64,000 nt of DNA, from the NCBI GenBank assembly GCA_038240605.1, contig JBBSDP010000005.1, forward strand, positions 1-64,000. Direction: 5' to 3'. Below the pieces are notes generated by a model, which was not told the DNA's origin, ran no database searches, and worked only from the letters and a program-made list of their open reading frames with translations. Numbering within the stretch: the stretch's first letter is position 1; the number at the start of each line of letters is the position of its first letter. Position numbers and translations under genes: made by a program. This stretch comes from JBBSDP01 sp038240605. GTDB taxonomy: Bacteria; Planctomycetota; Phycisphaerae; Tepidisphaerales; Tepidisphaeraceae. Positions 10,069-17,810 of this stretch are shown here, in pieces.

Positions 10069-10071
10069 GAT

Positions 10072-10107
10072 CGGCGGCGATCCGAAGAGGGTCGCCGCCG
10101 TTTTATT
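10072..10107 (+). terminator. Rho-independent terminator of rnpB
   Basis: CGGCGGCGA (10072-10080) pairs perfectly with TCGCCGCCG (10092-10100) across an 11-base loop and is followed by TTTTATT. It lies directly after the RNase P RNA. Confidence 0.9.
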
Positions 10108-10121
10108 GGGGCCGAGCTCAG

Positions 10122-10334
10122 TTATGCGTAGGCGTCGAGAGCGCCGCCCAGACCCGTGGCGGCGACGAGCGCATCGCCCGCCGTTGAAGCGTTATTTGAC
10201 GCCGCATCGAGTAGTTTGAGCGCGGCATTCCCGTCTGCCTGCTGGGCATCCAGAACCTTGCGAGCCACGGCAATCTGGATGCGCCCCAGCACCTGCGACT
10301 GTTGGAGGTTGGAAATTGCGGAAGTCAGATCCAT
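10122..10334 (-). CDS. YjfB-like putative motility protein
   Basis: A 70-residue alanine- and leucine-rich protein that fits the small YjfB (putative motility) family: MDLTSAISNLQQSQVLGRI, then VARKVLDAQQADGNAALKLL. Family members are short helical proteins sometimes linked with flagellar genes, and their function is unresolved. No flagellar genes lie nearby. It converges with the RNase P RNA, whose terminator lies just beyond its stop. Confidence 0.7.
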   Translation of the reverse strand: MDLTSAISNLQQSQVLGRIQIAVARKVLDAQQADGNAALKLLDAASNNASTAGDALVAATGLGGALDAYA

Positions 10335-10424
10335 CGGCGAGACTCTCTACCGTCCACATCGGAAATTCCGGGGTGTCGCCATAATTCAGACAACAAACTT
10401 CTGCGAAAATTGGCGGGATCATCG

Positions 10425-10453
10425 TTGACAGGCCGAAAACGTTAGGATAACGT
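10425..10453 (+). promoter_or_regulatory. Candidate promoter with overlapping AACGTT repeats upstream of lexA
   Basis: TTGACA at 10425-10430 is followed, 17 bases on, by TAACGT (10448-10453) as a weak -10. Two AACGTT words (about 10439-10444 and 10449-10454) overlap the -10 region. Because lexA autoregulates in most bacteria, these repeats are candidates for its operator. They do not match the E. coli (CTGT-N8-ACAG) or Bacillus (GAAC-N4-GTTC) boxes. Confidence 0.4.
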
Positions 10454-10507
10454 TCATCCAAACAGCTTCCGAACCTCGGTGTTTTGCTGGTGACGAAGGG
10501 ATTTGGC

Positions 10508-10999
10508 ATGGGCGAACAGAACGACACGCTCATTTCCGCATTGCTTGCGCCCGGAGGTCAGGAGGAGGACGGTGAAGCGTTCGAGCGGTCATTTGAAGAT
10601 GACCCGGCTTTGGCGCCGCGACACCACTCGGCCTTCCTCGTCGAGCCAACGGTGCTGGAGGCCGCGGAGGTCGATGCTCTCCTAAGCGGTCTTTCGGCCG
10701 CGCTTCTGGAGTCGGAGGGGAATTCGGCTGGCGACGTGGGATCGGCGCCGGCAACGCGATCGGTGACGGAGGCGACACACAAGGGACCCGAATATGAACC
10801 TCACCCCCAGACAAGTGGACGTGATCGTGGCGATCCGCAACTACCGTCACCTGCACGGCTATTCGCCGACGATGCAGGAGCTGGCCGACCAGCTCGGAAC
10901 CAGCAAGGTCACCATCTTCGAGCACGTCGGCGCCCTGGAAAAGAAAAGGGTCATCCGCCGCGATCGTCACAAGGCTCGCTCTTTGGAGATCATCACTGA
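10508..10999 (+). CDS. Doubtful leader gene overlapping lexA out of frame
   Basis: An ATG at 10508 with GAAGGG about seven bases upstream opens a frame that reads 163 codons. The first 95 residues are acidic and of ordinary composition (EEDGEAFERSFEDDPAL, VLEAAEVDALLSGLSAALLE). After the lexA start at 10794 the frame continues as an R/P/H-rich shadow of lexA. Either this is a short gene that lost its stop, or it is chance coding in a leader of nearly 300 bases. No family is recognised. Confidence 0.3.
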   Translation: MGEQNDTLISALLAPGGQEEDGEAFERSFEDDPALAPRHHSAFLVEPTVLEAAEVDALLSGLSAALLESEGNSAGDVGSAPATRSVTEATHKGPEYEPHPQTSGRDRGDPQLPSPARLFADDAGAGRPARNQQGHHLRARRRPGKEKGHPPRSSQGSLFGDHH

Positions 11000-11408
11000 A
11001 GACAAGCTTCCCGACGAGGACCGCAGCACCAAGCTTCCGCTGCTCGGAACCATCGCCGCCGGCTCTCCGATCGAGGCCGTCGAGAACCGCGAGGAGCTCG
11101 ATCTGGAAACGATGTTCCAGAATCGGAACGGCGTCTACGTCCTGCGCGTGCGCGGTGAGTCGATGATCGACGATCACCTCTGCGACGGGGACTACGTGGT
11201 CATCGAACGCCGGGAGACGGCGCGCAACGGCGAGCAAGTCGTCGCCCTCCTCGATACCGGCGAAGCGACGCTCAAGCGGTTTTACAAAGAGGGATCGAAG
11301 ATCCGCCTTCAGCCGGCCAATCGAACGATGGAGCCGCGGATCGTCGATGCCGACAAGTGCCGTATCCAGGGCGTCGTGATCGGCGTCCTCCGCAGCTACA
11401 ACAACTGA
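10794..11408 (+). CDS. lexA: SOS regulator LexA
   Basis: The self-cleaving repressor of the DNA-damage response. Residues 1-65 form the winged helix-turn-helix (SPTMQELADQLGTSKVTIFE is the DNA-reading part). The cleavage bond is Ala89-Gly90 in TIAAGSP. The catalytic serine is Ser123 (RGESM) and the lysine is Lys161 (EATLKRF). The 204-residue length is typical. AAGGGA precedes the ATG by about seven bases. It is followed after about 60 bases by a PUR-alpha-like gene on the same strand. The DNA-contact helix differs from enterobacterial LexA, as expected for another phylum. Confidence 0.95.
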   Translation: MNLTPRQVDVIVAIRNYRHLHGYSPTMQELADQLGTSKVTIFEHVGALEKKRVIRRDRHKARSLEIITEDKLPDEDRSTKLPLLGTIAAGSPIEAVENREELDLETMFQNRNGVYVLRVRGESMIDDHLCDGDYVVIERRETARNGEQVVALLDTGEATLKRFYKEGSKIRLQPANRTMEPRIVDADKCRIQGVVIGVLRSYNN

Positions 11409-11471
11409 CGCGCTCACGCGCGTGCGTGTGCGCGTTTCATCTCCACGTCCACGGGAAGACAGGAGCACGTT

Positions 11472-12170
11472 ATGCCGGAAGCCCCACCGCGCCGCGGCAA
11501 TCCACCGTCGCGCCCCAGCGTCCGATTCGATGGCAATGGCAACCGTAGTGGCAACGGCAACGGCAGGCGCGACGCCGATGACGTTCGCCAACCGCCCAAC
11601 CGCCAGCCCCCATGCCGAACGACAAGCACGGACCGTGGCGGTCCGACCGCAAGCGTGAATGAGCGGCCGCGTCCAGGTATGCAACCGAGGACGAGCGTGC
11701 CACCGAGAGCGGCCGCGCAACCGAGAACCAGCGTTCAGTCACGGGCCGGTGTTGCGCCAGTTCCCTCGAGAAACTCCATCAACAAGGCCAGGCCGCGCGT
11801 GACGCCTTCCGACGCGCCACGGCGCCCGGGAGACGTGACATCTCAGCCACCCAAGACCGTGGCGGGCAAGGTCGAGGCGGAGATCCTGTTTCAAAAGTAT
11901 TTCAAATCAGTCGGCCCACGGACCTACGCCGTGCAGATGAAACGCGCCGGCAACGGCAATCACTTCCTGGTCCTGACCGAAGGCAAGCGTGACGACAAGA
12001 CGGGTGAAGTGCGAAAGACCCGCCTGTTCCTCTTCAGCGAAGACTTCGTTCCGTTCTTCCGCATGCTTCACGAGACCGCCCAATTCATCAAGGCCAACCC
12101 CGTCCCCGAAGAAGTGAAAAAGAAGCGCGATCGCTTCTGGGCAAAGCGCCGAGAGCCGGGCGCGAATTGA
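11472..12170 (+). CDS. DUF3276 / PUR-alpha-like nucleic-acid-binding protein with disordered N terminus
   Basis: A 232-residue protein in two parts. Residues 1-125 are rich in P, R, G, N and S and should be disordered. Residues 130-205 form a PUR-repeat-like DUF3276 domain, visible as ILFQKYFKSVGPRTYAVQM, then HFLVLTEGKR and TRLFLFSEDFVPFFRMLHE. Bacterial PUR proteins bind single-stranded DNA or RNA. The lysine/arginine-rich C terminus (KKKRDRFWAKRR) fits nucleic-acid binding. It begins about 60 bases after lexA with AGGAG upstream, so co-transcription with lexA is likely. The long disordered extension is unusual, because most DUF3276 proteins are near 100 residues. Confidence 0.8.
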   Translation: MPEAPPRRGNPPSRPSVRFDGNGNRSGNGNGRRDADDVRQPPNRQPPCRTTSTDRGGPTASVNERPRPGMQPRTSVPPRAAAQPRTSVQSRAGVAPVPSRNSINKARPRVTPSDAPRRPGDVTSQPPKTVAGKVEAEILFQKYFKSVGPRTYAVQMKRAGNGNHFLVLTEGKRDDKTGEVRKTRLFLFSEDFVPFFRMLHETAQFIKANPVPEEVKKKRDRFWAKRREPGAN

Positions 12171-12189
12171 CGCCGGTTCACTACAAAGC

Positions 12190-12365
12190 GCGGAGGCTTT
12201 TTCGCCGCAGAGACGCAGAGGACGCAGAGAGGCAGAATAAAACAAATAGAAACCGCGGATTTCGCGGATTACACGGATGAAAGCGTCGCTGCTTCCCATC
12301 GGCGTCATCCTCGCTATCCGCGGTTCGAAGCTCTTTCTTCTTCTGTCTTCTCGGCGGCGAATAAG
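12190..12365. repeat. Intergenic imperfect inverted repeat with GACGCAGAG and CGCGGAT units
   Basis: The left half contains CGCCGCAGAGACGCAGAGGA with GACGCAGAG units, followed by an ACCGCGGAT ... CGCGGATTACACGGATG segment. The right half contains TATCCGCGGTT and, further on, TTCTCGGCGGCGAA, which can pair back. It lies between two convergent genes (the PUR-alpha-like gene and tsf). CGCAGAG-type units recur at about 55980-56010. Confidence 0.65.
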
Positions 12366-12369
12366 TCTC

Positions 12370-13182
12370 CTATTGTCCGACTTCGATGCGGACGTACTTT
12401 TCGAGCGTGGCGCCGTGCTTCTTGAGCAGTTCGCCTACGCTGCCCTTGAACTTGTCGGGCTGGATGAACGGCTGGTCCAGCAGGACGCGCTCTTCGTAAA
12501 ACGTGCGCATCTTTCCTTCGGCGATCTTCTCGGCGATCTGCTGCGGCTTGCCGGTCGCCTTCGCCTGCTCCACGACGAAGTCGCGCTCCTTGGCGACGAC
12601 GTCCGCCGGCAGCTCTTCGCGGGTGCGGGCGAGCGGCAACGGCTTCACCGCGGTGATGTGCATGCCCAGGTCCTTGACCAGCTCGTCGCTGGCGTTGCCG
12701 GAGAGCGAGACGAGCACGCCGATCTTGCCGGTGATCCCGTACAGGTAGACGCCGACCCGGCCGCCCGGGTTGCTGACCGCGGCGGTCTTGCCGAACCGGA
12801 CATTCTCGCCCGTCTGGCTCGCCACCTGAGTAACGTCAGCGGCGATGGGGGAGGCGGCGATGTTAACGGCGGGATCCTTCAGCAGGAGCTGCGCCGCCTT
12901 CGTGGCCACCACCTGCACTGGCTCGCTTCTGGCCGTGAAATCCGTGTTGGTGTTGACCTCAACGAGGGCCGCCGACTTCCCATCGGGCGCGGCGATGCCG
13001 ACGACGCGTCCTTCCGTGGCGGCGCGCTGGGCGACGCTGTCCTTCAGGCCCTTCTTGCGGAACGCTTCGATCGCCTTCTCGATGTCGCCTCCGACTTCGG
13101 TCAGGGTCTTCTTGCACTCCATCATTCCCTGGCCGGTGCGGGCGCGCAGGTCGTTGACAAGTTTCGCGGTGATTTCCGCCAT
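12370..13182 (-). CDS. tsf: Elongation factor Ts
   Basis: Recycles EF-Tu by exchanging GDP for GTP. The 270-residue protein starts MAEITAKLVNDLRARTGQGM and contains the family signature MMECKKTL (residues 20-27) and the second signature VNTNTDFTAR near residue 80. The ATG at 13182 matches the family start; an upstream in-frame codon at 13233 would add 17 non-conserved residues. It lies downstream of rpsB on the same strand, the order found in nearly all bacteria. An inverted repeat fills the gap between them. Confidence 0.96.
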   Translation of the reverse strand: MAEITAKLVNDLRARTGQGMMECKKTLTEVGGDIEKAIEAFRKKGLKDSVAQRAATEGRVVGIAAPDGKSAALVEVNTNTDFTARSEPVQVVATKAAQLLLKDPAVNIAASPIAADVTQVASQTGENVRFGKTAAVSNPGGRVGVYLYGITGKIGVLVSLSGNASDELVKDLGMHITAVKPLPLARTREELPADVVAKERDFVVEQAKATGKPQQIAEKIAEGKMRTFYEERVLLDQPFIQPDKFKGSVGELLKKHGATLEKYVRIEVGQ

Positions 13183-13199
13183 GTGATGCTCCCAAAAAA

Positions 13200-13289
13200 G
13201 AGAACTGAGGACCCAGGACGAAGGACTGAGCAATGGCAGCTCCAGCTCGGTCCTCGGTACTTAGTCCTCAGTCCGCGGTCCCTCTCTCA
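13200..13289. repeat. Intergenic inverted repeat with GGACTGA/GGACCGA units between rpsB and tsf
   Basis: The left arm (about 13200-13230) holds ACTGAGGACCCAGGACGA and GGACTGAG. The right arm (about 13247-13289) holds CGGTCCTCGGTACTTAGTC and CTCAGTCCGCGGTCC, its imperfect reverse complement. The unit length is about seven bases. The sequence is unrelated to the AGAGTTT repeats but the design is the same. Confidence 0.75.
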
Positions 13290-13366
13290 CAACCTCGTAT
13301 TTGAACTTCGCCGTCCTTCGATCGCGCGCTTGTGCTTTGGCAAGTCACGCGATGGGACTCATGATC

Positions 13367-14290
13367 TTAGGCTTGTACCGCGGCCACTGGCTCTGCGACG
13401 ACCGGGTCGGCCTCGCCGCCCGTTGCGGGTCCGGCGCCGTCGCCAGCAACCGCCGGTTCGTCGTTACGGGCGGGTTCTTCGCCGCCGCCCGCCGCGGGAG
13501 CGCCGGCCGGGCGGCCATCGTCAGCACGGAAGGCGGTTCGGGTGGAGCGGCGTCGCGGCTGCTGCGCCGTGCCCGGCTCCTCGGCGGCCTTGTCGGTACG
13601 GCCCTGCTTACCGTCGATGATCGAATCCGACAGTTCCTTACAGACGATCTCGACGGCCCGCATCGCATCATCGTTGCCGGGGATGGGCAGGTCGATCAGG
13701 TCCGGATCGCTGTCGGTGTCGATCAGCGCGATCGTGGGAACGCCCAGCTTTCGCGCCTCTTTGACCGCGATGTGCTCGCGGCGCGTGTCGATGATGAACA
13801 TGACGCCGGGCATCCGCTCCATCTTGCGAATCCCTTCGAGGTTCGCCTTGATCTTGGTCATCTCGCGCTGGAGCGTCGCCTTCATCTTCTTGGAGTAGGA
13901 CTCGATCTGGCCGGTCGCCCAGAGCTTCTCCAGCTCTTCGAGGCGGTTGAGGCGGGCGCGGATGGTTCGGAAGTTGGTCAGCGTGCCGCCGAGCCAGCGC
14001 TCCGAGACGTAGTGCATGCCGCAGCGCTTGGCCTCTTCCTCGACCGCGTGTCGGGCTTGGCGCTTGGTGCCGACGAACAGCACGTCCTTGCCGGCGGCCA
14101 CCGTGTTCTGCACCAGTTTCTTGGCGCGAAGCAGCCCCTTGATCGTTTCCCGCACGTCGATGATGTGAATCATGTTCCGCTTGCCGCGGATGTACGGCTC
14201 CATCTTTGGATTCCAGCGGCTGACGCGGTGTCCAAAGTGGACGCCAGCATCGACGAGCGACTTCACGAGATCAGCTTGAGATTCAGCCAT
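13367..14290 (-). CDS. rpsB: 30S ribosomal protein S2 with long C-terminal extension
   Basis: Small-subunit protein S2. The conserved body covers about residues 1-230: LVDAGVHFGHRVSRWNPKM, the block FVGTKRQARHAVEEEAKRCG, and PGVMFIIDTRREHIAVKEA. After SIIDGKQ an extension of about 75 residues follows, rich in A, G, E, P and D, with no counterpart in E. coli S2 and probably disordered. The 307-residue total is well above the usual 230-260. Start ATG at 14290. It is the first gene of the rpsB-tsf pair. Confidence 0.95.
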   Translation of the reverse strand: MAESQADLVKSLVDAGVHFGHRVSRWNPKMEPYIRGKRNMIHIIDVRETIKGLLRAKKLVQNTVAAGKDVLFVGTKRQARHAVEEEAKRCGMHYVSERWLGGTLTNFRTIRARLNRLEELEKLWATGQIESYSKKMKATLQREMTKIKANLEGIRKMERMPGVMFIIDTRREHIAVKEARKLGVPTIALIDTDSDPDLIDLPIPGNDDAMRAVEIVCKELSDSIIDGKQGRTDKAAEEPGTAQQPRRRSTRTAFRADDGRPAGAPAAGGGEEPARNDEPAVAGDGAGPATGGEADPVVAEPVAAVQA

Positions 14291-14769
14291 AACAGAACAT
14301 TTCGATTTTCGATCCCGATTGGCGATTGAAAGCCAGGTCGAGGCCCGGTGGGTTCAGAGTTTCCCGGGGGACGTGCCGTTCAATCGCGAATCGTGAACCG
14401 CAAACCGCAAATCCTTTCAATTCAGCCCGTGCGTAACCGCGGCCAAGACGCCGGCTTTGCCATGGGGCTTGGGGTTTCCAGTGATGTTGTAAATCAAAGA
14501 CCCGCTTCCGACTCCACCCCCGCTTGGGTGGAATAGCGCGGGCGGCCCTTGGCAGGCCGAGACTTATCAATCTACCGGGGCCTCCGTGGCGATGCAAGTC
14601 AATGATTGCGGACATGGATATTGATTAACGCGAAGTCGCGAAGTCGCGAAGACGCGAAGGGGATGACTGTGTCGTGAACGATTAATTTTGTCGGCTCGCG
14701 ACTCGTTTTTTTCCTTCGCTGCTTCGCCATTTCGCGTTAATCAATGTGCTTCAAAAACGCCGAGAACGC
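14291..14769. repeat. 479-bp gap upstream of rpsB with two inverted repeats
   Basis: No gene is supported here. Two inverted repeats are visible. In the first, GGCGATTGAAAG near 14320 pairs with TTCAATCGCG near 14380. In the second, TTGATTAACGCGAA (14621-14634), followed by tandem GTCGCGAA units, pairs with TTCGCGTTAATCAA (14731-14744). The middle (about 14460-14580) is the likely promoter and leader of rpsB, which is read leftward. I recognise no known r-protein leader structure in it. Confidence 0.7.
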
Positions 14770-17097
14770 TTAGCGTGGTCCGCGGTCGCCTCCGCGACCA
14801 CCGCCACCACCGCGCGGGCCACGGTCACCACCACCACCTCCGCCGCGAGGTCCGCGGTCGCCGCGATAGCCGCCACCACCGGCACCGCCGCGCTGTCCGC
14901 CGCCCTCGCCAGGGCCGCCGCGGTCGCCCGCGCCGCCGTCACCACTGCCGGCGGGGGCGCCGACCGGTTCGGGATCGGAGAGGCCTTCGTCTTTCATGGC
15001 AGCCTTGCGGGAGAGCTTGATACGGCCCTGGTCATCGATCAGGATCACCTTGACGCGCACCTCATCACCCTCGTTCACGAAGTCGCGCACGTTCTGGACG
15101 TAGCGGTCTGAGAGCTCGCTGACGTGGCAGAGTCCGTCGGTCTCCGGGGCAATCTCCACGAACGCGCCGAACTCCTTAATGCTGACGACCCGGCCGGCGT
15201 AGATCTTGCCGACCTTCACCTCGGCGGTCATCGCCTCGATGATGTCGCGGCAGCGCTCGGCCGCGGCGCCATCGACGGCGCTGATGTAAACCGTGCCGTC
15301 GTCCTCGATGTCGACCTGTGCACCGGTGTCGGCCTGAAGTTTCTTGATGTTCTTGCCGCTGGGTCCGATGATCTTGCCGATCTTCTCCGGATCGATCTTG
15401 ATCGACAGCAGACGGGGGGCCCACTTGCTGATCTCCGGCCTTGGCTTGGCTAGCGTCTGCGCCATCTTTTCGAGGATGAAGAGCCGGGCTTCCTTCGCCC
15501 GGTGCAGCGTCTCGCGGATGACCGCGTGATCGATCCCCTCGGTCTTGATGTCGAGCTGGATCGCGGTGATCCCCTCGCTGGTGCCGCACACTTTGAAATC
15601 CATGTCGCCGAAGTGGTCTTCCTCGCCGAGGATGTCGGTGAGCAGGGCCTGGCGGTCGCCCTCTTTGACCAACCCCACCGAGATGCCCGCGACCGGGCGG
15701 GTGATCGGAACGCCCGCATCCATCAGCGCCAGCGTGCCGCCGCAACTGCTGGCCATGGAACTGGAGCCGTTGGATTCCAGGATGTCACTGATGATCCGAA
15801 CTGTGTACGGGAACTGCTCGACGCTGGGGAGCACCGCGATCAGGCTGCGCTCGGCGAGCGCGCCGTGCCCGATCTCGCGCCGCCCAGGGCCGCGGATAGG
15901 CCGCACTTCACCCACGCTGTAGCTGGGGAAGTTGTAGTGGAGCATGAATTTCTGGCTGTATTCCTCGATCAGCCCGTCAACGAGCTGCTCGTCGCTGCTG
16001 GTGCCGAGCGTGACGGTACACATCGCCTGCGTCTCGCCGCGGGAGAAGATCGCCGAGCCATGCACACGCGGCAGCACGCTCACCTGGCTGGAGATCGGGC
16101 GGACGCTCTTGTAGTCGCGCCCGTCGGGGCGAACGCCGTTCAGGATCGCTTCGCGCGTCACCTGCTCTTCGACCTCGACGAAGACATTGCGGATCATCTT
16201 CTGCTTGTCGCGGGTACCGGTGAGGGACGCGTAACTGGCATTGGGATCGGTGTTCGACGGAGCCAGTTCCGCGATCAGGTCATTGAGGATCTGCTTGACG
16301 GCATCGGACCGGTCGGCCTTGCCCGGCTTGCCCTTGACCTCGCGGATCTTGTCGGTGACGCGGCCGCGGATCGCCTCGACCAGCGCCGGGTCCGGCTGCT
16401 TGATGTCCCCGACCTTCTCGCGCGGCAGCTTCCGCTGAAGCTCCTCGATCATCCCGACGATCTCGACGACCGCGTCGTGACCGAACTTGATCGCGTCGGC
16501 GACGACGTCCTCGGGCAGCTCGCGCGAGCCGACCTCAATCATGTTGACGTAGTGCTTGGTGCCTGCCACGACCAGGTCCAGGTCGCTGTACTCGAGCTGC
16601 TCGGTCGTCGGGTTCAGGACGAACTCGCCGTTGATGCGGCCCACGCGCACGTGCGCCGTGGGGTGCAGAAACGGGATGTCGCTGAGGGCGACGGCGGCGC
16701 TGGCGGCAATCCCCGCCAGCACGTCCGGGTCGTTCTGCTGGTCCGCCGCCAGGACGTTGAGGTGAATCTGCACCTCGTCCATGAACCCCTTGGGGAACAA
16801 CGGCCGCAGCGGCCGGTCCACCAGGCGGGCGGTCAGGATCTCCTTGGTCGTCGGGCGGCCTTCGCGCTTCATGAACCCGCCGGGAAACTTGCCGGCGGCG
16901 GCGCGGCGCTCGCGGTAATCGACCTGGAGGGGGAAGAAGTCAATCCCCTCGCGCGGGTTCGCCCGGACAACGGCGCCGAAGACGACGGTATCGGCGTACT
17001 GGACGGTGACGGAGCCGTCGGCCAGCTTGGCCAGTGTCCCGGTTTCGATGGATAGCGTGCGCCCGCCTATCTGGCGTTCTACTCGAATCGCTTGCAT
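14770..17097 (-). CDS. pnp: Polyribonucleotide nucleotidyltransferase (PNPase) with RGG-rich tail
   Basis: 3'-to-5' phosphorolytic exoribonuclease of the RNA degradosome. About 775 residues from MQAIRVERQIGGRTLSIETG. Two RNase PH domains (one with VDYRERRAAAGKFPGGFMKRE, the other with GGTLALMDAGVPI) are followed by a KH domain (IGKIIGPSGKNIKKLQ) and an S1 domain (GRVVSIKEFGAFVEI). The last 65 or so residues are a G/R-rich tail with repeated GDRGPRGGGGG units, unlike most PNPases, and likely bind RNA. The start at 17097 matches the family; an upstream start at 17139 adds 14 non-conserved residues. rpsO lies upstream on the same strand. Confidence 0.96.
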   Translation of the reverse strand: MQAIRVERQIGGRTLSIETGTLAKLADGSVTVQYADTVVFGAVVRANPREGIDFFPLQVDYRERRAAAGKFPGGFMKREGRPTTKEILTARLVDRPLRPLFPKGFMDEVQIHLNVLAADQQNDPDVLAGIAASAAVALSDIPFLHPTAHVRVGRINGEFVLNPTTEQLEYSDLDLVVAGTKHYVNMIEVGSRELPEDVVADAIKFGHDAVVEIVGMIEELQRKLPREKVGDIKQPDPALVEAIRGRVTDKIREVKGKPGKADRSDAVKQILNDLIAELAPSNTDPNASYASLTGTRDKQKMIRNVFVEVEEQVTREAILNGVRPDGRDYKSVRPISSQVSVLPRVHGSAIFSRGETQAMCTVTLGTSSDEQLVDGLIEEYSQKFMLHYNFPSYSVGEVRPIRGPGRREIGHGALAERSLIAVLPSVEQFPYTVRIISDILESNGSSSMASSCGGTLALMDAGVPITRPVAGISVGLVKEGDRQALLTDILGEEDHFGDMDFKVCGTSEGITAIQLDIKTEGIDHAVIRETLHRAKEARLFILEKMAQTLAKPRPEISKWAPRLLSIKIDPEKIGKIIGPSGKNIKKLQADTGAQVDIEDDGTVYISAVDGAAAERCRDIIEAMTAEVKVGKIYAGRVVSIKEFGAFVEIAPETDGLCHVSELSDRYVQNVRDFVNEGDEVRVKVILIDDQGRIKLSRKAAMKDEGLSDPEPVGAPAGSGDGGAGDRGGPGEGGGQRGGAGGGGYRGDRGPRGGGGGGDRGPRGGGGGRGGDRGPR

Positions 17098-17140
17098 GAA
17101 CGTGTGTCCTCTGCGGCCCCACGGGGATGAGTGGCGCACA

Positions 17141-17251
17141 GAAGGGAAAAGGAAAAAGTAAAAAGTAATGCCGGCCGCAGGATACCCGTGTGTGATGCGG
17201 GTGCCGCGGCGCGACGCGCGTTACGGTTTCCTTTTTACTTTCTCCGCCTTC
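17141..17251. repeat. Intergenic inverted repeat with AAAAAGT units upstream of pnp
   Basis: GAAGGGAAAAGGAAAAAGTA and the AAAAGTAA that follows (17141-17168) pair imperfectly with TTTCCTTTTTACTTTC and TCCGCCTTC (17227-17251). The arms enclose a GC-rich loop of about 55 bases. Confidence 0.7.
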
Positions 17252-17333
17252 CGTGCCGGGGTCCGCGATGCCGCCGAGCGGGGCCGTTGTCGGGGTGCGG
17301 GAACCGGAGAAACGAATATCCTTATCAAGCGAT

Positions 17334-17358
17334 CAGGGCACGCGGATCGCGTGCCCTG
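17334..17358. promoter_or_regulatory. Perfect 11-bp hairpin between rpsO and pnp
   Basis: CAGGGCACGCG (17334-17344) and CGCGTGCCCTG (17348-17358) are perfect reverse complements around a 3-base loop. No T-run follows in the direction of transcription, so it may be an RNA-processing or stability hairpin rather than a terminator. In E. coli an RNase III hairpin at this same place controls pnp. Confidence 0.65.
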
Positions 17359-17374
17359 TGCGTTCAATTTAACT

Positions 17375-17644
17375 TTATTTTCGCAGTCCGAGGCGTCCGA
17401 TGATCTGCTGATAACGCGTTCGATCTTCGCGCGTCAGGTACTTCAGCAGGCTGTTCCGCTTGCCGACCATCTTGAGCAGCCCGCGGCGCGACGAGTGATC
17501 CTTCTTGTGCGTCTTGAGGTGCTCGGTGAGCTCGGTGATCCGACGGGTCAGCAGGGCAATCTGTACTTCCGGCGAACCGGTGTCCTTCTCGTGGATCTTA
17601 TAATCGGAAAGGATCTGGGTTTTCGACTCGGCCGTAATCGACAT
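17375..17644 (-). CDS. rpsO: 30S ribosomal protein S15
   Basis: Small-subunit protein that binds 16S rRNA early in assembly. 89 residues, the standard length. The family signature is clear: DTGSPEVQIALLTRRITELT, then HLKTHKKDHSSRRGLLKMV and YLTREDRTRYQQIIGRLGLR. It precedes pnp on the same strand, the usual rpsO-pnp order. Confidence 0.97.
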   Translation of the reverse strand: MSITAESKTQILSDYKIHEKDTGSPEVQIALLTRRITELTEHLKTHKKDHSSRRGLLKMVGKRNSLLKYLTREDRTRYQQIIGRLGLRK

Positions 17645-17810
17645 TGGAACAAACTCCTAGACACCAGATCCGCCAGCACGTTGCCAGCGAGTCGGTCATG
17701 ATAGGAACCGTGCCGCGCTTGCGACAATCGGAAGCGGGGAAGGCTAGCGAATGGGGGGTGCGATTGCAAGCACGCGCCGCCGCACTGGCCGGTCGTTACA
17801 ATGACCCGCC

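Noticed and set aside
10530..11720. 396-codon frame on the minus strand
   Set aside because: Antisense to lexA and the front of the PUR-alpha-like gene; no domain.
12277..13620. 447-codon frame on the plus strand
   Set aside because: Antisense to tsf and part of rpsB, both certain genes.
14770..14950. Tandem repeats rich in CCGCCACC
   Set aside because: They encode the glycine/arginine-rich tail of PNPase and are not an independent element.
15502..17055. 517-codon frame on the plus strand
   Set aside because: Antisense to pnp, with skewed R/D/H/L composition; no family resemblance.
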